From the NCBI GenBank assembly GCA_914767715.1, contig OU612066.1, positions 27,378,283 to 27,442,282 of the forward strand: a DNA stretch of 64,000 nucleotides, written 5' to 3'. Both the position numbers and the translations under genes were made by a program. Below the pieces are notes generated by a model. That model saw only the letters and a program-made list of their open reading frames with translations, made no database searches and had not been told where the DNA came from. The stretch comes from Membranipora membranacea (taxonomy: Eukaryota; Bryozoa; Gymnolaemata; Cheilostomatida; Membraniporidae). Shown piece by piece: positions 51,901 to 60,900 of this stretch. The number at the start of each line of letters is the position of its first letter. Positions within the stretch are counted from its first letter, which is position 1.

Positions 51901-54260
51901 AACGAGGAAATATTATCTAATGATGATGACGGACTGATGCTGTCGATGCCGATGACTGATAGAGGTGAAATGAGAATCTTAGTGCCAACAGGTAAGAACT
52001 TAGATAAATAACTTTCTGCATAACAGGTGAAATACACAATTCGTAATCTCTTGCTGCTTACCATCTATTGCACAAGATTTCATTGTAAAGAAAGCAGTTC
52101 TCATTTGCTTTGTACTCAAAGCCTCTGAAATAATTAAACTAAAATTTCTTCTTTGTTCACAGAGATGGCTCATTTGTTTCTGAGGACATCAACAACTACA
52201 ACAACTACCACAACAACTACCACGCCAACTACAACTACTACCACAACAACACCAACTACAACAACTACCACACCAACTACAACAACTACCACACCAACTA
52301 CAACAACTACCACACCAACTACAACAACTACCACACCAACTACAACAACAACTACACCAACAACTACACCAACAACCAAGACAGAACAACGAACAACTAC
52401 CACAACAGCAACCACAACAATTCAACCCACGACCTCTGAGTTGCTCACCCATCCATCAACGACTGCGACAAGTACAACAGCACAAGAAGTTACTATCAAA
52501 ACTGAGTTATCCACAAATAAAACAACAACGTCTGCGACAACATCCACTTTGCCGGCATCTACTACTAAAACCACCACCATTCTACATACCACAAGCTCCA
52601 GTCTGTCAACAACGACCCCCACTTCATCCAACACTACTACTACCACTCCACTCACCACAGCTACCACTCTAACAACCACTCCAACCACCATAAATACAAC
52701 AGCGGTCACAACATTAGCGACAACACCTTCAGCGTTACCGACTACAGCTCCGTCTAATACAACAATCACAACAACAGTTTCCACAACATTAGATACAACA
52801 GCTGCAGCTCAACCAACCACAAAAAATTCCTCCAGTTCATCAAAAACACCCAGTGCTCCTGTTGTAACAACCTCATCTACCACTCAATCCACAGAGAGCA
52901 CAGTTGTCCCATCGCCCTCAGACACCACTGGTGTGCCTTCGAGTGAAGCATCCACCCCTGAAATACCAATCTACGCAACTTTGGAAACACACAGTTTGAG
53001 AAAAATGGAAAGTTCCTCGCCAAGTTCGAGTCGACCAGAAAACCAACATGCATCAGAATCAGCCTCAAATTCTGCAGCTACTTTATCTACCTCCACCCCA
53101 TATGCCTCAGTGGTAGATCAGACTACGGCAAATCTTACCTCAAGTGCCACAGAGAAACAGTCATCGAGAACCCCTCAACCCGAATCTGAAACAACACGAC
53201 AGAACTCCAGGAATATACGCACAGATGAGATTTCATTGCAGAAAAGCTCCACTCTCACTCCCAAGACGAATGCTACCACGGTATCTAAAGATGGAGAAAG
53301 CTCAATGTCTCCTGTCACTCAACACAGGTCTGACTCCACCACTGATCCTTCGATGGTACTAAGCACCACACCTTCAAAAGCCCGCATTCCCACCGATGTA
53401 CAACGGACACTAAAGAATCGAACAACAAATGCTCCTGGCATGGACAGCGGCGCTGATTCAGAGGAGCAATCTAATGATTCCGACATAGAAAGCACATCTG
53501 TTGAAACCGGGCAAGCCACCAAACCAATGTCAGCGGTAAAGGAAGAGGAGGAGTCTGAGACGACACATTCACCTGACAATATTAGTCCAACATTCACAAG
53601 GAAACCATCAACTCTGAGCACGTCAACTTTAGAACATAGCGTGACGGAATATGTGATGACTCACTCAGCCACAGACTACCACACCACTAGTAACGGTATA
53701 ATGGTTATTGTAACTTTAGTTCTTTTAAACCAATTGTTGGTAGAAAGTTCTAGTTCTGCCAAATTACACAGTGATCCTTTTGTAAATTAATCATACACAT
53801 TCCAAGCAACAGAAATGCGGATGATAAAGAAATGCTAGAACCACTGATTTATATTCAGTGGCTAGAACAATAAACCTGAATAACACCTGAGCATGTAAAC
53901 TTCCTACAATTATGGATTAATTCTATCCATTTGCTATAATCGATATATTATACAGGTATATGTATATATATATTACTATTTTTATAATTTTTATTTCTAG
54001 TTTTGTCTACTCTGAGTATACGAGTTATGACTACTACAACAGTAGCCCAGCTGCCCGCCTCACCCGTATACGGGGCCGCTCAGGATGTCCTCTCTTATAT
54101 CAAACTGGAGGATGAGTACAAACCGCTGAGGAGACTGGGTATACAGATGGCGTATATCATACTACTGGCTGTAGCTGCGTTCTTTGTTGTTGGAGGCATG
54201 GTTATGTTCGTCGTGAATAAGTACTGTATCAACGCTGGAGAAACCTACAGGGTCAACTAA
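30968..54260 (+). CDS. Giant LRR / beta-module / mucin-stalk type I membrane protein
   Basis: No named family is recognised. The one-gene model has 23 exons: 30968-31065, 31339-32144, 33860-34076, 35075-35291, 35761-35887, 36321-36476, 36774-36929, 37306-37525, 37763-38199, 38604-38753, 39015-39152, 39478-39627, 40085-40314, 40862-40970, 41327-41443, 44030-45193, 45739-45879, 49874-50032, 50444-50668, 51199-51495, 51881-51991, 52163-53689, 54001-54260; phases agree throughout, giving about 2403 residues. Order: signal peptide (1-21); LRR N-cap (CYPCDCSQYLTVDC); leucine-rich repeats to about 488 (for example LVSVDLSYNLIEFISSDVF); cysteine LRR C-cap (about 489-540); cysteine-poor beta modules (540-1808); Thr/Ser/Pro mucin-like stalk (1808-2317); transmembrane helix MAYIILLAVAAFFVVGGMVM; tail ending GETYRVN. 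A cell-surface adhesion or recognition role is inferred. The join 45879 to 49874 is the weakest point: reading on from 45879 meets a stop at 45897-45899, with AATAAA at 46093, so it could be two genes. Confidence 0.75.
32609..33116. mobile_element. Long-TIR MITE (TA-flanked) in an intron of the LRR gene
   Basis: A 508-bp element whose two ends are inverted copies of about 165 bp, roughly 90% alike, beginning GACAGTTTTCTGAGCTCT and including TTTGGTACTTTTAACCCA and GAGGGTTATCTTGAAA. TA stands at both borders (32607-32608, 33117-33118), as for Tc1/mariner insertions. No coding capacity. It lies between exons 2 and 3. Confidence 0.85.
34731..34813 (+). repeat. tRNA-derived SINE head
   Basis: Contains a pol III box A (TGGCTCAGTTGG, 34739-34750) and box B (GGGTTCGAATCCC, 34791-34803). 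Between them, a 9-bp stem with a GCAA loop (34764-34785) replaces a normal anticodon arm, and the acceptor ends do not pair, so this is not a functional tRNA gene. A related copy is at 39673-39756 on the other strand. The following ~150 bases may be the SINE body. Confidence 0.7.
39673..39756 (-). repeat. tRNA-derived SINE head, second copy
   Basis: On the minus strand: box A TAGCTCAGTTGG (39737-39748), then TTAGAGCGCC as in the first copy, then box B GGTTCAAATCC. It shares the GTAGGAGGT start with the copy at 34731 but differs in the body. It lies in an intron of the LRR gene, antisense to it. Confidence 0.65.
41444..44029. other. Largest intron of the first half of the LRR gene
   Basis: A 2.6-kb stretch without a supported exon. 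Part (about 42000-43600) reads like degraded repeat: on the minus strand 42930-43373 is open for 147 codons with one hydrophobic segment (SLSLILGIILVLAEIIG), flanked by many stops, and GCGTGGAATTG recurs at about 43320 and 43573 beside CACGCG. I could not name an element. Confidence 0.4.
46093..46098 (+). terminator. Possible polyadenylation signal after exon 17 of the LRR gene
   Basis: AATAAA about 190 bases after an in-frame stop that is reached if the exon-17 donor at 45880 is not used. It would allow a secreted LRR product ending near 45899. Weak evidence alone. Confidence 0.3.
46352..46765 (-). pseudogene. LINE endonuclease N-terminal fragment
   Basis: A minus-strand open stretch of 137 codons contains LPALVFYNVCSINNKTGELS, the typical opening of the apurinic-type endonuclease of CR1-like LINEs (normally N-ARS-I-NK-x-EL), followed by a degenerate TETLL and FTAYRTDRD, the usual W-L and Y-x-x-xR-DR positions. 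It is truncated, with key residues altered (TETW reads TETL). It sits in the region between LRR-gene exons 17 and 18, next to the duplicated signal-peptide exons. Confidence 0.6.
46912..47179 (+). CDS. Alternative first coding exon with signal peptide (copy 1, intact)
   Basis: ATG at 46912 opens 89 codons plus one base. The first ~27 residues form a signal peptide (SCWISVFLVAILCW core, TTSG near the cleavage site), followed by ILFKFFSNVNATMHLKG and a Trp/Tyr/His-rich module. The exon ends ...GATAATG before a GTGAGC donor (47180) in phase 1, exactly what exon 49874-50032 accepts (G+AA gives E, then VKAIDLSDED). A product from here to 54260 would be a secreted-start form of about 950 residues with four beta modules, the mucin stalk and the membrane helix. 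This exon is duplicated at 47920 and about 49026. It may be an internal promoter of the LRR gene or the start of an independent downstream gene; the sequence fits both. Confidence 0.6.
47920..48187 (+). pseudogene. Signal-peptide exon, copy 2 (nonsense mutation)
   Basis: Same length as copy 1 (268 bases, no indel), with ATG, signal peptide (core VVVVAITIVNVVSG), SVLFKFFSNVNATMHFKG and the same GTGAGC donor. A TAA at 48166-48168 replaces the Tyr codon seen in copy 1, so splicing to 49874 would not give a long protein. It may be dead, or it may make a short secreted peptide of 82 residues. Confidence 0.65.
49026..49270 (+). repeat. Signal-peptide exon, copy 3 (decayed)
   Basis: Recognisable from TTTCCCTATCCAGCTGGATT and TTCTTTAGCAATGTTAATGC, the counterparts of the signal and FSNVNA segments in copies 1 and 2, but the ATG is lost and there are several indels. 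It is the third member of a roughly 1.1-kb tandem array. Confidence 0.6.
52252..52335 (+). repeat. 21-bp coding minisatellite (PTTTTTT)n
   Basis: Four perfect and further partial copies of a 21-base unit beginning CCAACTACAACAACTACC, each coding Pro followed by six Thr, at the start of the mucin-like stalk. Such an array usually varies in copy number between individuals, which would change stalk length. Confidence 0.85.
53690..53790 (+). CDS. Alternative 3' end of the mucin exon (read-through form)
   Basis: If the weak donor at 53690 (ACTA|GTAACG) is not used, the mucin exon reads on for 33 codons with a hydrophobic stretch (GIMVIVTLVLLNQLLV) and stops at 53790; AATAAA follows at 53869-53874. 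This gives a second possible C-terminus with its own short hydrophobic segment in place of the transmembrane exon at 54001. Confidence 0.45.
53869..53874 (+). terminator. Polyadenylation signal, proximal
   Basis: AATAAA 79 bases after the stop at 53790; supports an alternative terminal exon for the LRR/mucin gene. Confidence 0.5.
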
Positions 54261-54959
54261 ATAAATTGCATACATGTACGCAAGTTCAAATCATTATTTT
54301 TATTTTTTATTGCAATGAGTTCTGTTTATTAAAGTTTAATTTGCTCAATGTTCATATGATATTATGAATTTATCCTTTATGCATGCAAAAGAATTGTCAA
54401 TGAACAATAAAGTTATTTAGTTTCTTCGTAAAGTAATCGTCTGCATAATAAACTGTACTTTCGAATAAATGATAGATTTAAATGCAAAAAAAATTTCTTC
54501 TAAAAACTAAATTTACATAAGGTGTTCAAGAATAATTTGGTTATATTATATTCATAAGATGAAACAGGTCGGCAATTGAAAGATGGCAAAAGGCTAGAGT
54601 CAATAGGCCGCTCTAAATACTGCCCTTATCTAATGCTATTCAATGATGCACATGCACCTACTGTCACCTATATTGTAAGTGAAGGATTTGTTAGTTATGA
54701 TGTATATGGTGAAAGAGGAAGTTTGTGAGTTTTTGGGGCCAAATTCGGCGATGAAAACCAAAGGAGCCCTCAAACTAGGGTTGATTATACAGTGCGCTGA
54801 ATTCGATATCAACATGCTGACTAAACCTCACTAATGTCTATTACTGCGATGCAAAAAATCATATATGGATTCAAAACCAAAAATAGACGAGTGCGTGAGG
54901 ACATGACTCAACTGAAGTCTAAAATTTCAGTCTTAAAAAATCATGAAAAAAACTATGGG
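54261..54959. other. Convergent intergenic region (shared 3' ends)
   Basis: Separates the stop codons of the plus-strand LRR gene and the minus-strand Trio/Kalirin gene by only 699 bases. It holds plus-strand polyadenylation signals and a minus-strand AATAAA near 54325-54330, so the two 3' UTRs may overlap. No gene seen. Confidence 0.55.
54406..54411 (+). terminator. Polyadenylation signal, distal, of the LRR gene
   Basis: AATAAA about 145 bases after the TAA that ends the transmembrane exon at 54260. Confidence 0.6.
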
Positions 54960-57900
54960 TTAAGTTTGCTGTGCAGATATTTCTGTTAACTTTTTCTTCC
55001 TTTTAGTTATGTATTCAGCAAGACGCTTGGTGGACAAGCTGTAAGCTTCCTGAGGTAAAACATTCAACCAGCTACACTGCATACACCGCAACCCCATCGG
55101 CCGCATCCTTGTAAAGAATAGAGAATCATGTATTATCCTATTGCATGAAGGGTATTAATAGAGATGGTGACTTCACAACATAAATTAGCATTTGTCTTCT
55201 TTGATCAAAATGTGTGCGACGTATGAGTTGAAGGGAAGGCAATCATGCATGTTGTTCTGATTTCTCTCCGGTGTACAGTCAGTTTGCACAAAAATCCATC
55301 AATTGGTACTGGCCACACAATTTCCACCATGGTTCACATTTTGTCTCGATATTTCACGATGATTGGGATAAGGGCTAAAAAAAAGCGGTTTGATGTATGT
55401 GCCTTTGCATTGTCAACCACCAACCATTAATTGGTGTGGTTGGTTGATAATTTACTGTATCGGCCCAGGACAACAAGTATAAGAAATTATGTCATAAACA
55501 ACATTTTGGCTCGTTGGCTAATATGTATATCAATTTTTTTGAAATGGTTATCTCCGTCATAACAGAAAGCGGTGTCATATAGCTTACTTAGGTTTTTTGA
55601 TTAACATGACTTTCAGTAAAGTAAGACAGCCATCCGACACATGTGGGAACAACTCCTCAGGAAATTCTATATTTTGGTTGATCAGGTTTTGTTTGATTTG
55701 ATCGGCTGACTCAGCATAGTAAGGTGACACTCCTGACAGCATCAGATAAAGGTATATTCCCAGTGACCTGCATAAGATGAATATGAGGAAAATATTTGTT
55801 AGATTGTAATTCAGCAATCACTGGAAAGGTCACAAAATTGAAATCTGAGCATATTTTCATTATGTATGGTAGTCCCACATACACCGCTTGCGGATCAACT
55901 TAGCAACATAAGTCTCTTTGCGCCTGAGCCTGCACATGGCATACAACTTCATTTAGGTACTATGTGAATATATCAGTGGGATGATTTGGGACCGATTACT
56001 GATATGCGCAAACAACAGGTCAACAATAATCTTAGACAATATGACTGTTCAGTTAGTACATACGATTATTATCTTAATACTATCCCAGACAAAACCTAAC
56101 TGCTACTCTGGGATGAGTTTTGCTATATGAACATAAGACGTTCTGTTTCTGGGACCATTTGAGATCAGCATATGTGATGCCATCCCAATGCCAATGTTGG
56201 GTTTTATGATGTCTAAACATTACAAGCTGCATTCATGAGAGTACACAATGACAATACAACCCTCCACCTATTATGTGCAGCATTATGTGTCTGGTGCTCT
56301 ATCAAAATCTGTCCAAATAATCACCAAAGAGACCCAAAAAAATAAAATTTACATAATGCACATTGATAAACATTATAATGCTCCTGTAATTGTACACTTT
56401 TATACACATATCCCAGATTGCATTGCCTGTTTCTGGAATTCCCAGAATGACATGCATGAAAACACACCATAAATACTGACCACACATCTGTAGTTGGGTA
56501 CAGTTTATCCTTATCAGCTGCTAATTCTACAGGTAGAAACTCTACACTGCCCTCATCTTCATACACGGACAACACTGACGACTCTACGTCACTGACATCA
56601 TCATCAGTATGAAGCTGAGTGCTCTCTGATTTGTTGTGTTTATCTTGGTCTACCTGGGTAGACCTCGCTGTCTTGTGTTTATCTTGGTCTTCCTTAGTGG
56701 ACCTGGCTTTCTCAAAAGATGTTAGTTTGACTATCTTGTCTGGAGTGACGAGAAATGATTCTGGCTGTAAATCAAAACAGATTTTGTTTAATATTGAGGT
56801 TATGGTTGATTGAATCTACAATTTTAGGTCTCTTGTTTGATCGACCAGTATTGGTAGTTGCGCATCAAAGATTTAGGCAAGCTTTGTGTTGGTTGAAACT
56901 GACTAAATGCAACCTAACCAAACACTAGTAGGAAATTTCATACCCCCTCATGTAACCTGCAAGCCATACCGTTATCTATTAAGTTTGATCACTTTAACGA
57001 TGTAACCCCTTTGCAATCTTAATAAGGCGGAAACCATCGGACCACTGTAAAGTTATATCATTCCCGGTGTTTTAGAAAGAAGAATGAGATCATGCCATAA
57101 TTAATGTTCGTTGTAAATAATTTTTCTGAACAGACTGTAAAATATAAGCGAACCAGCAATGAACACTTACAATAATATTGAGATGGAGAAGGAAGTTTTC
57201 TTGAAGGCAGTGGAGAGCTGTGAATATCTGTCTACTGTACAGGACATAATCCAGCTCAGGTACAGATGACGCTAAACACAGGTAGTCTAATAATGTTATC
57301 CTCAGGCTGGAAACAAAGAAACAAATTTGAATTGAAACAAAACGCAACTCAAAATTCCGTTTTATCGGAAAGCAAGGAGAGCCTGGTACATGCATATAAG
57401 GTTTCTATGTTGAGATACTTTAATAAACAATAAGCTATATTTGGCTGAGAATAAGAGGCATGCCAAATATCTCTCATCTATTATTGCTCTGAATATTTGG
57501 AGAATAATCGCCAGAAGTAGCCAAGCAATATAAGATAGTTGAGAACAAAGGGAACAAAGATTATGTGGCTGTGTATTCTGCTAGCATGAATATGGGCCCC
57601 AAATTTCTCAATTATCGTATTCACAGCATTTTGTGTTTGTAAATATTGTGGCAAACCCTTTTGTAGTATTTTTATTATGTATATGGGAAATCTTACTCTG
57701 GAAGAATGATGAAGTTGGTTGAGGGCGACTCATAGTACATAATAGGTTGTAGAATACTAGAATGCTGACATTTGGTGTATATATCCTTCTCAAACCAGGC
57801 TCTCTCACGCGAACATATACAGCGAGCTAACACCTTCTCCTCAGTGGCTATGTGTTTATAGTATCTCAATTTGCCGCCGGCAACTTCGGAATCAATCCTA

Positions 57901-60900
57901 TGGAGATGTTCAAAATGAGGACGCCATCTCAATTCGTCGCTTGCTGGAATATCTACAAGGGATTAACAAAAAATATCTTGTGTTTACGAGTTGTCAATCG
58001 CCTACTAGAGAGAATATTAACTTTGATTATAACCTTACAACCTTTGTACTTCATATAAACCTAAACCTTGATACTAGCTAGCAATGTAATGATAAAAGCA
58101 TTTGAAAGAAAATGTGGGCAAGCCAACAGATTCATGTTTTTTGTTTATGGGGAGTGCTGATGATGATGATGAAGTATAAATAAATAATATATTATGTAGA
58201 ATCACTATGATCCTAGATCTGATATTTCTATAACACACAGTTTCTAGAAGTAGATAATCACCTTTACTGCCGTTAGGAAGTACGACTACTGGATCTGAGA
58301 CTGGACTCGGTAAGCTCACACCTGCGGGATTATATGTACAAACTCTGAAGAAATGTGTGAGACCCGGCTGCAACTTCTCTACTATCTGTGTGGTCTCCTT
58401 AACAAACGGTATCGCCTCCGTCCACACCGACGATTCTAAATAATCGGGTTATAACATAGAGTAAATGGTTGAATTTGTGTATTCAACAAAATGTACGTTT
58501 ATACGGCAATACTATGATCGTGCAGAGCAGAGATTGCTGTCTGTCACAACATGCATTCATATAAACAGCGCCCTTTTCTTGTGGGCTGACAAAGAATATA
58601 AGCTGACAGATTGAAACCTACCGGTATGACTAGTCTCTACCATGTAACCTTCTAAGTGAGTATGTCCATCATAAAGAGGTGCCTCCCAGTCTAACTGCAC
58701 ACTGTCACCTTCCACCATAGTCACTGTGGGCTTACCCGGAGGATCCGCAATATCTGGGTCAAGATAAAAAAATTAGTTGCAAGATATTTTTATCCCAATG
58801 TATCATTTTAATATTAGTAATATAATAATATTAATTTCATTTTAGGCAAACAATTGTCATGTTTATATTCTGCAAAAAGCATAGATAGTATTGATAGTAA
58901 TGCCTGTACTGTAAAGTTTTTCAATACTTACTTGCCTATGGTTCGTCTATTTTAATGCCATCGTATTTTAAAGAATAGCAAAAATATTCAATTAACTAAT
59001 TAAGTTAGGGACTACAAAAAATATTTACCCATGACATCGATATTAGCAGATTTCTCCACAACTCCCATCTCACTGACAGCAAAACATGTGTAGGTCCCCG
59101 AGTCGTTCATAACTGCATCCTTCAGCTGAAACACATAAATGTTCACCAACATCACCATGTGAATATGAATGCACCTTTGATATGTCTCCATGCTATTAGC
59201 TATAGGGTTAGAGCAGACTTTTATCAGATAATCTATGGATAGGAGAGACAGCACTGTCACTTGATGTTATGCGAAAATAAACAGACAACTGCGGTTTTGT
59301 GAACTCGACTAATAGAAGCGAATGTCTTTTTCGTCAATCTTGGACACCTCTAGCTAATAATAGACTTTGTCTATTGAAAGAGGACTTCTGTCTTATCAGT
59401 ATCAGGTCACCAAAGTAAGTCAGTAAGTAAGTAAGTAAGTGGAGCTGTAGCATCACAAAGTTTAGTCATATTGCATGCTACTTACAATAAAGGTATAATG
59501 GCCATAGTCGGATTCAAGCCAATCGATTCTATCATCAGGCAGAGCGATCCTCCTGTCAGGCGTTCTCCAGAACACATTAGGTTTGGGTTTACCCACAATG
59601 TGACATTCTAACTGTGCTTCGTGACCGATTTGGACATTCACTGTGTCGGGGTCAAAAGTGAATGAAGGCTCCATCATAGCATTACTCAACGCATTGATCT
59701 GAAATAAAAAAAAAGACGACAAATAACTTGTTTTACATATTGCGCTGCTGAATTAGTATGGGTTTGGTCAAAATTTAGAGTTTGCAGTAGTTCAAATCAG
59801 CTTTCTTCTCACCCTTCCCTTCTCAATTTGTCAGAAAGAGGGCAACCCACTGTATCAAACTTTTGACCACTCACTAGTTCACACAATCAATAGCGTGAAT
59901 ATTTGGGGATAACTCTTCACTTATTAATTATCGAAAGCAATTATATGAAAATTTGCAGATATGCTGCTGCGTGCCACTGATGATGACGGCTACAACTGGG
60001 TACCTGCTCGTATTTGGATTCAGCGCCCTTTTTTATCACACCTGATTTTCCTGCTTTCAAGGATAGTTCATGCCATCATTTTTAGAGCACTTAAATACTA
60101 GGCTGCTTCTGGCCTATATGGCCCTTGATGCGTGTCACTGTTACATAGCAACACGTCACATTGCATCACTAACAATATATTCTGACCAATCTTTACCTTG
60201 AATGAGAGTTTCTGTTGCCAGCTGTTTATCGGTTTTCCAGGACTTCTTGATCGTCTTCTCATGAGCTTTAGTTTGAGTTTTTTCTCAGTTTTTTCCTCGT
60301 CTCCAGTAGACAGGTACTGTAGGGGTGTGTGGTGAGCTGGATCAAAGTTTCTGCAATCCTCACCTATACCCAGCAATCCTGTAATGTCAAGATATTATGA
60401 GAAACAAAATCATAAATATCAAGGTGTTACTAATTACACTGATACTAGGACATGTATTTTAACAACACCACTGTTGGCTCCATGACGAGAACATATCCGA
60501 TGCCACTAATGGATCCCTGACAAGTCATATATAAGAACATTCCCTGTCTAAGATACAACCTTCTCAATGATACTACTGATTTAACATCTGCATCTACATC
60601 CATGCCTATGTCTCAGTTATTAGCGTGTCATGCAGCATATCGCATCAAAAGAGCTCCGACTGCTTCAAAAACCCAACAGATGAAAGGACGAACTAACTTT
60701 TATATTCCAACCAGCAGGAATTTTCACTATATTCTCAATCAAATCATAAAAAATCCCATGGGGTGTGTTTTTTCTTCTGTCTTCTGCCTTCTCTACCCTT
60801 TTTCTCTCTCAAGTTCTTCGTGACCCAATAATTTATAGTTTGAGGCTCATTCCGCCACGTATACTCTTCCTTAATACTCCAGTGTCAGCTGAGTTTCTTA

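Noticed and set aside
52170-52784. Long minus-strand frames rich in Val/Gly/Cys
   Set aside because: Mirror of the Thr-codon repeats (ACA/ACT/ACC) of the mucin exon; no independent coding signal.
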